DNA from: DASXTC01 sp036505635
GTDB lineage: Bacteria; Acidobacteriota; Polarisedimenticolia; JACPZX01; DASXTC01
Length of the DNA stretch: 7,830 nt
Direction of reading: 5' to 3'
NCBI GenBank assembly: GCA_036505635.1
Contig: DASXTC010000074.1
Coordinates: forward strand, 1-7,830
The notes beneath the pieces are model-generated. The model was not told where the DNA came from, searched no databases, and worked only from the letters and a program-made list of their open reading frames with translations. Positions 1 through 6,512 of this stretch are shown in pieces. The position numbers and the translations under genes were made by a program. The first letter of the stretch is position 1; every line of letters begins with the position of its first letter.

Positions 1-669
1 GCCTTGCGGGAGGAGATGGTCCGGTCCCAGATCGCTTCGCAGGGGATCAAGGATGAGGCCGTGCTGAAGGCCATGCGCGAGGTGCCCCGGCACCTCTTCG
101 TGCCCGACGCGCTCGTCCCGAACGCCTACGAGGATCGCCCCCTTCCGATCGGCGAGAACCAGACGATCTCGCAGCCCTACATCGTGGCTCTGATGACCGA
201 GCTGGCGCGCGCGGGCAAGGGCTCGCGGGTGCTGGAGGTGGGAACCGGCTCGGGCTACCAGGCCGCCATCCTGCTGCGGATGGGCGTCGAGGTCTACACC
301 ATCGAGATCATCCCGTCGCTCGCGAGACGCGCCAAGGAGACCCTCGACTCGCTCTATCCGGGCGCCCCCCTTCACGCTCGGGTGGGGGACGGTTATCGCG
401 GGTGGCCCGAGGCGGCCCCGTTCGACGCCGTCATCGTGACGGCGGCTCCCGAGAAGGTCCCACAGCCGCTGATCGATCAGCTCAAGATCTCAGGGCGCCT
501 GGTGATCCCCGTGGGAGGCGTCAGCCAGAAGCTCGTCGTGATCACGCGGGAGGCGGACGGCGTCCGCCGCGAGGAGGTCGCCCCCGTGCGCTTCGTGCCG
601 ATGACGGGCGAGGCGCAGAAGCCCGCCGGAAACGCCGGAACCGACGCGAACCGGCCCCTCGAGGACTGA
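1..669 (+). CDS. pcm: Protein-L-isoaspartate O-methyltransferase (5' end cut by the window edge)
   Basis: The enzyme uses S-adenosylmethionine to methylate L-isoaspartyl residues in damaged proteins, starting their repair in the cytoplasm. Counting from the TTG at base 4, the sequence shows the family signature ENQTISQP (about 51-58), the AdoMet-binding motif VLEVGTGSGYQ (76-86), GDG (128-130), FDAVIVTAA (140-148) and the terminal RFVPM block (196-200). About 220 residues are present, close to full length. The frame is open to base 1 (Ala-Leu-Arg-Glu-Glu-Met) with no ribosome site visible, so the true start may lie just upstream and I treat the 5' end as partial. The last 20 or so residues after RFVPM are polar, Pro/Ala/Asn-rich and not part of the conserved fold. 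The next gene, proS, begins 58 bases after the stop behind its own promoter. The family assignment is very secure. Confidence 0.95.
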   Translation, partial: ALREEMVRSQIASQGIKDEAVLKAMREVPRHLFVPDALVPNAYEDRPLPIGENQTISQPYIVALMTELARAGKGSRVLEVGTGSGYQAAILLRMGVEVYTIEIIPSLARRAKETLDSLYPGAPLHARVGDGYRGWPEAAPFDAVIVTAAPEKVPQPLIDQLKISGRLVIPVGGVSQKLVVITREADGVRREEVAPVRFVPMTGEAQKPAGNAGTDANRPLED

Positions 670-672
670 CCC

Positions 673-681
673 TGTTATAAT
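673..681 (+). promoter_or_regulatory. Extended -10 promoter for proS
   Basis: TGTTATAAT is an exact match to the extended -10 consensus TGnTATAAT, with the hexamer at 676-681. It begins four bases after the pcm stop. The position expected for a -35 box (around 653-658, GGCCCC) does not match, as is usual for extended -10 promoters. Transcription would start near 688, giving a leader of about 40 bases before the proS ATG at 728. This element is striking in such GC-rich DNA. It also argues against using the ATG at 680, which overlaps the -10 box. Confidence 0.7.
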
Positions 682-727
682 GCCGCGCTTCGCGCGTCGA
701 TTGGCGCGCGCCGCTCGAGGAGCCCCG

Positions 728-2173
728 ATGGCCAAGCTGATCACGCCCCGGTCCGAGGACTATTCCCGCTGGTACACGGACATCGTCCTGCAGGCGGGTC
801 TGGCCGATTACTCGCCGGTTCGCGGATGCATGGTGATCCGCCCGCTGGGGATGGCGCTCTGGGAGAACATGCGCGCGGAGCTGGACCGCATGTTCCGGGA
901 GACGGGTCACGAGAACGCCTACTTTCCGCTCTTCATCCCCGAGTCGTTCATGCACAAGGAGAAGGAGCACGTCAAGGGGTTCGCCCCCGAGTGCGCCGTG
1001 GTCACGCACGGCGGGGGGCAGAAGCTCGAGGAGCCTCTGGTCGTGCGGCCCACGTCGGAGACGATCATCTACGCGATGTACGCGAAGTGGATCCAGTCGT
1101 ACAGGGACCTGCCGCTCCTTCTCAACCAGTGGGCCAACGTGGTGCGATGGGAGATGCGGACCCGTCTCTTCCTGCGCACGATGGAGTTCCTCTGGCAGGA
1201 GGGCCACACCGCGCACGCCACCGAGGCCGAGGCCGAGGAGGAGGCCGTCAGGATGATGAACGTCTACGACACCTTCGCCCGCGAATTCATGGCGATGCCC
1301 TGTCTGAAGGGGGTCAAGTCCGACGCCGAGAAGTTCGCCGGCGCGCTGCGCACCTACTGCATCGAGGCGCTCATGCAGGACAACAAGGCGCTGCAGGCCG
1401 GCACCTCGCACAACCTTGGGCAGAACTTCGCGAAGGCATTCGAGGTGAAATACCAGAGCGAGTCGGGTGGGATCGAGTACGTCTGGAACACGTCGTGGGG
1501 CGTCTCCACCCGTCTCATCGGCGCGCTCGTGATGGCGCACAGCGACGACCAGGGGCTCGTGCTCCCGCCTCGCCTGGCCCCCACGCAGGTGATCGTCGTG
1601 CCGATCTACAAGGAGAACGAGCGCGAGCAGGTCGTCGCCGCGATGAACAGGATCGTTGCCATCCTCTCGCCGCACGTGCGCGTCAAGGGGGACGCCCGCG
1701 ACGGGATGCGTCCCGGCTTCAAGTTCAACGAGTGGGAGATGAAGGGGGTCCCCCTGCGCCTCGAGGTGGGGCCCAGAGACCTCGCGGCCGGCCAGGTGAC
1801 GGTCGCCCGGCGCGCCGTCCGCGAGGGGACCGCCGCCAAGCAGTCGGTGTCGATCGATTCGCTGGCGGACGTGGTGCCCGGGCTGCTGGAGGAGATCCAG
1901 AAGGACCTCTATGATCAGGCGTTGAAGCGGCGGGACGCGAACACCCACACCCTCGACTCCTACGACGAATTCAAGAAGGTCATCGAGGAGAAGGGCGGGT
2001 TTCTGCTGGCGCATTGGTGCGGAGGGGTTGAATGCGAGGCGCGGGTCAAGGAAGAGACGAAGGCCACCATCCGGTGCATCCCGCTGCAGGGCGACCTTGC
2101 CGCCGTCCCGGGCGTCTGCCTGGTGTGCGGGGGCCCCTCGCCGCGTCGCGTCTACTTCGCCCGCGCCTATTGA
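728..2173 (+). CDS. proS: Prolyl-tRNA synthetase, eukaryote/archaeal-type without the insertion domain
   Basis: This cytoplasmic class II enzyme charges tRNA-Pro with proline using ATP. I start at the ATG at 728 because GAGGAG (717-722) lies five bases upstream and the protein then begins MAKLITPRSEDYSRWY, as family members do. The product is 481 residues, the size of the short Thermus type (about 477). Visible features are the RPTSET proline/ATP pocket segment (108-112), class II motif 2 with RWE (140-142) and FLRTMEFLWQEGHTAH (148-163), motif 3 GLVLPPRLAP (276-285), and an anticodon-binding domain from about 286. A C-terminal zinc-type domain has C-x4-C (431, 436) and C-x2-C (464, 467), and the chain ends in the tyrosine typical of this subtype. 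The long editing insertion of the E. coli-type enzyme is absent. The stop TGA shares its last base with the ATG of the next gene. Confidence 0.97.
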   Translation: MAKLITPRSEDYSRWYTDIVLQAGLADYSPVRGCMVIRPLGMALWENMRAELDRMFRETGHENAYFPLFIPESFMHKEKEHVKGFAPECAVVTHGGGQKLEEPLVVRPTSETIIYAMYAKWIQSYRDLPLLLNQWANVVRWEMRTRLFLRTMEFLWQEGHTAHATEAEAEEEAVRMMNVYDTFAREFMAMPCLKGVKSDAEKFAGALRTYCIEALMQDNKALQAGTSHNLGQNFAKAFEVKYQSESGGIEYVWNTSWGVSTRLIGALVMAHSDDQGLVLPPRLAPTQVIVVPIYKENEREQVVAAMNRIVAILSPHVRVKGDARDGMRPGFKFNEWEMKGVPLRLEVGPRDLAAGQVTVARRAVREGTAAKQSVSIDSLADVVPGLLEEIQKDLYDQALKRRDANTHTLDSYDEFKKVIEEKGGFLLAHWCGGVECEARVKEETKATIRCIPLQGDLAAVPGVCLVCGGPSPRRVYFARAY

Positions 2174-3375
2174 TGCCGGCCGCCGGTGCGGTGCTCCTGC
2201 TCGCCGCGGCCCTCGTCGCGCTTCCTCTCGCGGCCTCGACGCCACCCGCCGAAGGCGGACCCTTCCTCGTCCGGATCGTGTCTCCCACAGCCGCCGGCGC
2301 GGTGATCGGCAGGACCGATATCCTCGTCGAGGTGAAGCCCCCCGAAGGGGTCACGATCTTCAAGGTCGAGCTCTACGTGGATGACACGCTGCTGGCGACA
2401 CTGCTGGATCCTCCCTGGAGGCTTTCGTGGGACGCGGGTGACACTCTTCGCCCGCGCACGATCAGGGCGAGGGCCTACGCCTCGGACGGGACCCGTTCCG
2501 GCGACCGGGTCACGACCGCGGCCGTGGTGGGAGTCCAGCGCGCGCGCGTCACCCTCGTGCAGGTCTACGCCACCGTGAGGGACCAGCAGGGCCGGTACCT
2601 CACCGACCTGTCCAGTGGGGATTTCACCATCCTGGAAGCGGGTCGGGCGCAGGAGGTCGCGGTCTTCTCGGCCGAGCGCAAGCCAGCCAGCCTCGTGCTG
2701 CTGCTCGACACCAGCGCCTCGATGCGACAGGACGAGAGACTCGACACGGCGAAGGAGGCCGCCGTCGGTTTCGTGGAGGCCCTCGAGCCGGACGACACGG
2801 CCGCGGTGGTTTCCTTCAGCGACGCCCCGCGGATACTGCAGGAACGCACCTCGAACAAGGAGGCGCTCCGTCCCGCGATCCTCTCGACGCAACCGCGGGG
2901 GGGCACGGCGCTCTACGACGCGATCATCGCCGCCGTGGACCGTCTCAAGGAGGTCGAGGGCAAGAAGGCGATCATCCTCCTGTCGGACGGACGCGACGAA
3001 GCGGCCGACGGGCTCGGCCCCGGTTCGGCCCACACGTTCGAGGAGGCGCTCGAAGCGGTCCTGCGCAGCGAGACGGTGGTCTACGCCATCGGGACGGGGG
3101 AGAAGCTGGAGGAGCAGCCCGACTTCAACCACCGCCGCACGCTGGGAGAGATCCTTCGCACCCTCTCGACGCGGAGCGGCGGGCGCGCCTACTTCGTCAA
3201 GAAGGCCGCAAAGCTCAAGGACGCCTACGGGCGGATTGAGGACGAGCTGCGCCACCAGTACACCCTCGCCTACTATCCAGCAAGCGAGGGAGCGTCCGGA
3301 TGGCGTCCCATCGAGGTCAGGGTCTCGCGCCCGCGCGCGCGAATCACGACGCGGGAGGGATACTACGCGAAGTAG
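2173..3375 (+). CDS. Exported VWA-domain protein (acidobacterial VWFA-related type)
   Basis: The 400-residue product probably binds ligands or partner proteins outside the cytoplasmic membrane, but the ligand is unknown. I choose the ATG at 2173 (TGATG overlap with the proS stop) because it puts a hydrophobic signal-like segment at residues 6-22, ending ALPLAAS. This segment lacks the usual early Lys/Arg, so export is inferred. Residues about 31-118 look like an Ig-like beta domain (VRIVSPTAAGAVIGRTDILVEV). A linking segment reads VYATVRDQQGRYLTDLSSGDFTILEAG (131-157), the hallmark opening of the acidobacterial VWFA-related family. The VWA domain has a full metal-binding MIDAS set: D-T-S-A-S (179-183), the Thr of GGT (245) and the Asp of SDG (272). 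The end HQYTLAYYPASEGASGWRPIEVRV (361-384) is also family-typical. No clear ribosome site precedes the ATG, so translation probably depends on coupling to proS. Confidence 0.9.
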   Translation: MPAAGAVLLLAAALVALPLAASTPPAEGGPFLVRIVSPTAAGAVIGRTDILVEVKPPEGVTIFKVELYVDDTLLATLLDPPWRLSWDAGDTLRPRTIRARAYASDGTRSGDRVTTAAVVGVQRARVTLVQVYATVRDQQGRYLTDLSSGDFTILEAGRAQEVAVFSAERKPASLVLLLDTSASMRQDERLDTAKEAAVGFVEALEPDDTAAVVSFSDAPRILQERTSNKEALRPAILSTQPRGGTALYDAIIAAVDRLKEVEGKKAIILLSDGRDEAADGLGPGSAHTFEEALEAVLRSETVVYAIGTGEKLEEQPDFNHRRTLGEILRTLSTRSGGRAYFVKKAAKLKDAYGRIEDELRHQYTLAYYPASEGASGWRPIEVRVSRPRARITTREGYYAK

Positions 3376-3388
3376 TCGATGCGCGATC

Positions 3389-3405
3389 GCCGGCGCACGG
3401 CCGGC
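3389..3405 (-). promoter_or_regulatory. Hairpin after the second UGA of the selenoprotein gene: possible 3' SECIS, or a terminator
   Basis: Read on the minus strand this is GCCGGC-CGUGC-GCCGGC, a perfect 6-bp stem with a 5-base loop. Its first base lies 10 bases after the UGA at 3418-3416, and the loop begins 16 bases after it. The loop has G at position two followed by U, which fits the loose bacterial SECIS rule (small stem-loop, G among the first two loop bases, loop about 16-37 bases past UGA). A simpler reading is a transcription terminator shared by the converging VWA gene, whose stop is 14 bases away. No T-run follows on either strand, which weakens a classical terminator call. Confidence 0.45.
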
Positions 3406-3406
3406 C

Positions 3407-3631
3407 TCACACCCCTCACGTGCCGCCGAATCCGATCGTGACCTTCCCGTTCTCCACGATGATGGGGACCTCGCGCCGTCCCCGGCTCAGCTTCAGCATC
3501 TCGTCGAGCAGGCGCTTGTCACTCTTCACGTCGAGGTACTCGTGCGGGACCCCGCGCTTCACGCAGTCCTCACGGGCTGCCGTGGTGTAGGGTCAGCCTT
3601 CCTTTCCGAAAATCCTGATCGCCTCGGCCAT
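3407..3631 (-). CDS. Uxx-star-type glutaredoxin-like selenoprotein, with UGA at codon 13 and probably codon 72
   Basis: This is a small thioredoxin-fold redox protein, and its substrate is unknown. The ATG at 3631-3629 has a strong GGGAGGAG ribosome site five bases upstream. The frame reads MAEAIRIFGKEG, then UGA (3595-3593), then PYTTAAREDCVKRGVPHEY and on through VPIIVENG (55-62) and TIGFGGT (65-71). Translating UGA as selenocysteine gives UPYT, aligning with the CPY[CT] active site of glutaredoxins. VPIIVENGK is the cis-Pro strand and GFGG the glycine turn of that fold. A second in-frame UGA (3418-3416) is followed by GGG GTG TGA, giving ...GGT-U-G-V-stop and a 74-residue product; ending at it gives 71 residues (3416-3631). 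A Sec third from the end fits the family name as I remember it. The gene is third in the minus-strand operon, 32 bases after the TPR gene. No sel genes lie in the window. A Cys-to-stop pseudogene is the main alternative. Confidence 0.83.
3560..3584 (-). promoter_or_regulatory. Candidate bacterial SECIS element for the codon-13 UGA
   Basis: On the minus-strand transcript, starting 8 bases after the UGA, CACG pairs with CGUG, one G is bulged, CAG pairs with CUG, a C-A mismatch follows, then CC pairs with GG around a GUGA loop. The loop begins 19 bases after the UGA, starts with G-U, and sits on a stem with a bulge, all as expected of a SelB-binding bacterial SECIS. It lies wholly inside the coding sequence, as these elements do. 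A competing 5-bp hairpin (CACGG/CCGUG, loop CAGC) uses some of the same bases. The fold was worked out by hand with no energy calculation. Confidence 0.6.
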
Positions 3632-3636
3632 TCCGT

Positions 3637-3644
3637 CTCCTCCC
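3637..3644 (-). promoter_or_regulatory. Strong ribosome binding site of the selenoprotein gene
   Basis: GGGAGGAG on the minus strand, five bases before the ATG at 3631, is the best Shine-Dalgarno sequence in the window. It fixes the start of a gene that is otherwise hidden by in-frame UGA codons. It lies in the 32-base gap after the TPR gene stop, so the selenoprotein gene can be translated independently from the shared message. Confidence 0.75.
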
Positions 3645-3663
3645 GCCTGAACGAATCGACAGG

Positions 3664-5244
3664 CTACCGGTAACCGGCGAACGCGGCAAGCTGCACGATC
3701 TCCCGGGCCCGGCCGCGCGTCGCCGAAAGGACTTTCTGGAAGCGGGGATTGGTACGCAGGGGATCAAGGTCTGGGCTGCCGGCCAGCATCTCCGGGTCGG
3801 AGTTTCCCAGCCGGACGGACCGTTCGAGCCAGTCCAGGGCATCCGAGTTCTCACCGATCTTCGCCAGCGCGATCCCGATCCACTGGCAGTACTCCGAGTC
3901 TCTCTTGAAGGCGACACGGTTCTTCTCGACGATGCGCATGACGGCCTCCGCGTCGCCCGTCCGGGCGAGGGCCAGCATCCGGATCATGTCCGCGTAGACC
4001 TTGTTGGCCGAAGCCTCCTCCAGCATCGCGGCCCAGCGGAGCCCCGCCGCGGCGTCGCCGGTCCGGAAGGCCATGTATCCCAGGAACATGATCGGCAGCT
4101 CGGGCGAGCGCCCGGAGCCGCGACGGCGGTCGAGGAGCCGCTCCAGACGCGCGATCATCTCCTGGCTTGTTCCCTCCATCACGGCAATCCTCAGATCGAC
4201 CCATCCGATCTCGAGCGAAGGGTCGGCCTCCCTCGCCCTGTCGGCCAGGAGCCGGGCGGGCCCCGCCATCTCGGCGCGGCTGAGCAGCCCCGCCAGGGAC
4301 TCGAGCGCCAGAGCGTGGCCCGGATCGAGCTCCAGCGCGCGCAGCATCTCGCGCGCCGCCTCCGTGGGATTGCCGTCAACCCAGTCCGCGTAACCCAGCG
4401 CGTAGTGGGCGTTCGCGTTTCTCGGATCGAGGTAGACCGCGCGCCGGCCGGAGGCGATCGCCCGGTCGATCCATGTCGCGTCGCTCGTGATCCCACCGTA
4501 GAACATGCTGGCGCTGGCCTCGGCAAGCGAGGCGTGCGCGGCCGCGAAGTCCGGGTCGATCCGGATCGCCTGCTCCAGCAGCTCGACGGCCTCGGGGATC
4601 GGCCGGCTCTCCCAGGTGGCCAGCTTGCCGCGCGCCAGCATGTAGAGGTACCGGGCCGTGGCGTCGCTCTCGCGGGCAAGGGCGCGCCGGGCGGTGTCGG
4701 CCTCCTTCACATCCGGCACCAGCGTCGCGAGCGTCTCGCGCACGACCTTCTGCTCGAGCTCGATCAGGTCGTCGATTCCCGAGTTGAACGTGCGGCCCCA
4801 TAGCGCGAAGCCCGTGTCGGCGTCCACCAGCTGGACTGACACCTGGAAGCGGCTCCCCACCTGCTGGTACGTGCCCGTGAGCACTTCCGTCGCCTGGAGC
4901 CGCCGCGCCGCCTCGAGAGGCTCCGCGTCTTCTTTCGCGACGGAGAGTGCGGCGCTCATCGGCCTGACCGTGAGCCCCGGCACCCCCGACAGGTTGTTGA
5001 TGATCGAGTCGGCCAGCCCGATGCCGAGGTACGAGGTGTCCGGATCGGGAGAGAGCGGCTGGAAGGGCATGACGGCGAGGACTCCGGCGCGTCCTTCGCC
5101 ACGGGCCGTGGCGTCAACCTCGGAGAAGCGCAGGGCGAACGCCAGCGTGGCCAGGATCGCCAGCCCGGTCACCATCGACGCGGCCATCACGACGTGTCGA
5201 TCCCTGCGGAGCTTCCGGCTTCGGCGGGCAGCACCCACGTTCAT
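3664..5244 (-). CDS. Membrane-anchored TolB-like domain / tetratricopeptide repeat protein
   Basis: The product of 526 residues starts at the ATG at 5244, which overlaps the stop of the upstream gene as ATGA. A basic N-terminus (RRSRKLRRDRH, 7-17) leads into one membrane segment (about 18-38), so most of the chain should lie outside the membrane. Residues 54-178 form a TolB-like/FlgO-like domain: VLAVMPFQPLSPDPDTSYLG, GLADSIINNLS, ATEVLTGTY, then VSVQLVDADTGFALWGRTF. From about 200 to 480 it is a helical array of TPR-like repeats, clearest at 213-246 (EAVELLEQAIRIDPDFAAAHASLAEA), 262-288 and 296-320 (AREMLRALELDPGHALALESLAGL), with a weaker one at 464-480. Such proteins usually act as protein-binding scaffolds. 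In related acidobacterial proteins the kinase, TolB-like and TPR parts are often one chain, but here the kinase part is in the upstream gene. Specific function unknown. Confidence 0.88.
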   Translation of the reverse strand: MNVGAARRSRKLRRDRHVVMAASMVTGLAILATLAFALRFSEVDATARGEGRAGVLAVMPFQPLSPDPDTSYLGIGLADSIINNLSGVPGLTVRPMSAALSVAKEDAEPLEAARRLQATEVLTGTYQQVGSRFQVSVQLVDADTGFALWGRTFNSGIDDLIELEQKVVRETLATLVPDVKEADTARRALARESDATARYLYMLARGKLATWESRPIPEAVELLEQAIRIDPDFAAAHASLAEASASMFYGGITSDATWIDRAIASGRRAVYLDPRNANAHYALGYADWVDGNPTEAAREMLRALELDPGHALALESLAGLLSRAEMAGPARLLADRAREADPSLEIGWVDLRIAVMEGTSQEMIARLERLLDRRRGSGRSPELPIMFLGYMAFRTGDAAAGLRWAAMLEEASANKVYADMIRMLALARTGDAEAVMRIVEKNRVAFKRDSEYCQWIGIALAKIGENSDALDWLERSVRLGNSDPEMLAGSPDLDPLRTNPRFQKVLSATRGRAREIVQLAAFAGYR

Positions 5245-6395
5245 AGGTTGGCCGGCTCCCTCGAGCCTCGCACGGCCCGGGGCAGGCTCCTGAGGACGAT
5301 CTCGGCCACGAAGCGACGGGCCGCGAGCGGATCCCGGTCTCCAATCCGCACCGTCTGCTCCCACTCCGCCCTTCCGGTGCGGACCTCCTGCAGCCGCAGG
5401 CGCAGTGCCTCCGCCCCGGGGCCCGGTTCCCATTCCCCCGTCAGGACATGATCCACCCCCAGCTCGCGCCCGGCCGTGAGCGGGTCCACCGGCGTGCCGG
5501 CGTAGCGCTCGATTGCGGCGGTCGGTCTGACCAGCAGCCACTTCACGCCGATCAGCGACGTGATGACCGAGTCGGCCATTCCGAGGCCCGTGGACGCGGG
5601 CCACTCCCCGGGCGCGCCCCCCTGCCTCTGGAACGGAAGGACGGCGAGCGTCCCGGCCCGCGAGTCCCTCGACCCGACGGATGGCCTGCCGGCAAGCGCC
5701 GCGAAGATGAAGAGCGACGCCGCGATCGACGCCAGCGCGACGACCGAGCCGGCCTGGCGCCGTCCCCTCCGCCGGTCCTCACGATCGCGCTGGTGGATGC
5801 CCCTCAGGTGGCCGATCAGGGCGGCGCAGTCCCGGCCGGAGTCCACTCCCCACGGCGGGATCCGACCGCGCAGAGCCGGGATCAACGGCGCGAGCTCCCG
5901 GACGAGAGGCATCAGGCACGATGGCTCCTCGCACGCATCGGGCCGTCCGAGACCCGTGATCCGAATGCGCCCCTCGGGATCGAGCACGACGCGCGACGCA
6001 CCGATCGCCGCGTGGGGCACCTGCCTCCGATGGGCCTCCTCCATCGCCGCTGCCGCCTCGGCGGCGACGCGCACGGCCTCCATTCCAGTCAACCGACCCG
6101 CGTCCAGAAGATCGACCAGGCTCTCGCCTTCGATCCTCTCGGAGACGACTCCGGCCACGAGGGGCTCCTCGATGACGTCCAGAACGCGGGCCGGCGCGGG
6201 ATGCCGGAGCCGCCGCATCGCGCGCGCCTGAGCGAGCAGACCGGCCCGCCGGGAAGGTTCGGCCGCGATCTCGGGGTGCAGGAGCCTCAGCACGACGGGC
6301 CCACCGCCGTCACGCCGGGCGAGATAGTACGTTGCCCAGCTCCCCCGGCCAAGAAGGGAGAGTATGCGGTACCCCGCTATGGTCCCTCCCACCAT
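5241..6395 (-). CDS. Membrane-anchored pseudokinase with TolB-like domain
   Basis: The 384-residue product starts at the ATG at 6395, preceded by GGGAG eight bases upstream; reading further upstream in frame would run into the divergent promoter region and the opposite gene. Residues 8-150 resemble the N-lobe and early C-lobe of a Ser/Thr kinase: GYRILSLLGRGSWATYYLARR (glycine loop), PVVLRLLHPEI (33-43), LRHPAPARVLDV, then AHRRQVPHAAIGASRVVLDP and IRITGLG. The catalytic residues are missing: the ATP-site Lys is Arg37, the HRD motif reads HAA (128-130) and DFG reads TGL (147-149). There is no recognisable activation loop or APE motif, and the lobe is short. It is therefore probably a non-catalytic pseudokinase. 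A basic stretch precedes one membrane helix (about 215-236), followed by a TolB-like domain (247-375: TLAVLPFQ, GMADSVITSLIGV, VDHVLTGEW). It is first in the operon and coupled to the TPR gene. Confidence 0.85.
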   Translation of the reverse strand: MVGGTIAGYRILSLLGRGSWATYYLARRDGGGPVVLRLLHPEIAAEPSRRAGLLAQARAMRRLRHPAPARVLDVIEEPLVAGVVSERIEGESLVDLLDAGRLTGMEAVRVAAEAAAAMEEAHRRQVPHAAIGASRVVLDPEGRIRITGLGRPDACEEPSCLMPLVRELAPLIPALRGRIPPWGVDSGRDCAALIGHLRGIHQRDREDRRRGRRQAGSVVALASIAASLFIFAALAGRPSVGSRDSRAGTLAVLPFQRQGGAPGEWPASTGLGMADSVITSLIGVKWLLVRPTAAIERYAGTPVDPLTAGRELGVDHVLTGEWEPGPGAEALRLRLQEVRTGRAEWEQTVRIGDRDPLAARRFVAEIVLRSLPRAVRGSREPANL

Positions 6396-6426
6396 GAGAT
6401 CCGCTCCCGCCAACGTTTCGCGCGGA

Positions 6427-6455
6427 ATCGTACGCCCTCGCCCCTTCTGCGTCAA
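6427..6455 (-). promoter_or_regulatory. Sigma70-type promoter for the pseudokinase-TPR-selenoprotein operon
   Basis: On the minus strand TTGACG (6455-6450) and TACGAT (6432-6427) are separated by exactly 17 bases. The -35 box matches TTGACA at five of six positions, and the -10 box matches TATAAT at four of six. Transcription would start near 6420, about 25 bases before the ATG at 6395. No operator repeat was recognised. Confidence 0.65.
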
Positions 6456-6483
6456 TGAGATGGCGGGCGCTCGCCGAGGCGCC

Positions 6484-6512
6484 TTGATTGGCCCGGAGAC
6501 CGGCTGTAGAAT
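6484..6512 (+). promoter_or_regulatory. Sigma70-type promoter for the methionine synthase operon
   Basis: TTGATT (6484-6489) and TAGAAT (6507-6512) are separated by exactly 17 bases, pointing rightwards. Transcription would start near 6519, leaving a leader of about 33 bases before the GTG at 6552. That is too short for a cobalamin or SAM riboswitch. The -35 boxes of this and the opposing promoter lie only 28 bases apart, so polymerase binding at one could affect the other. Confidence 0.65.

Noticed and set aside
691..710. CGCGCG/CGCGCG inverted repeat in the proS leader as a regulatory hairpin
   Set aside because: It is a simple GC repeat with an 8-base loop. There is no T-box, specifier or terminator/antiterminator structure, and such repeats are expected by chance in this composition.
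680..727. ATG at 680 as the proS start
   Set aside because: It overlaps the -10 promoter box and would add 16 Arg/Ala-rich residues not found in the family. The ATG at 728 has GAGGAG at the right spacing.
542..2245. Long open frame on the minus strand opposite proS
   Set aside because: It is a mirror of the GC-rich coding sequence of proS: it is low-complexity, rich in Arg/His/Leu, has no domain, and overlaps a certain gene.
3407..3631. Pseudogene or frameshift reading of the small minus-strand gene
   Set aside because: Only UGA codons interrupt it, both at positions where Sec makes sense. The frame stays intact on both sides and the ribosome site is strong. Kept as an alternative only.
3300..3673. 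Plus-strand open frames across the VWA end and the following gap
   Set aside because: They have no ribosome site and no recognisable protein. They lie opposite the selenoprotein gene, which explains the sequence better.
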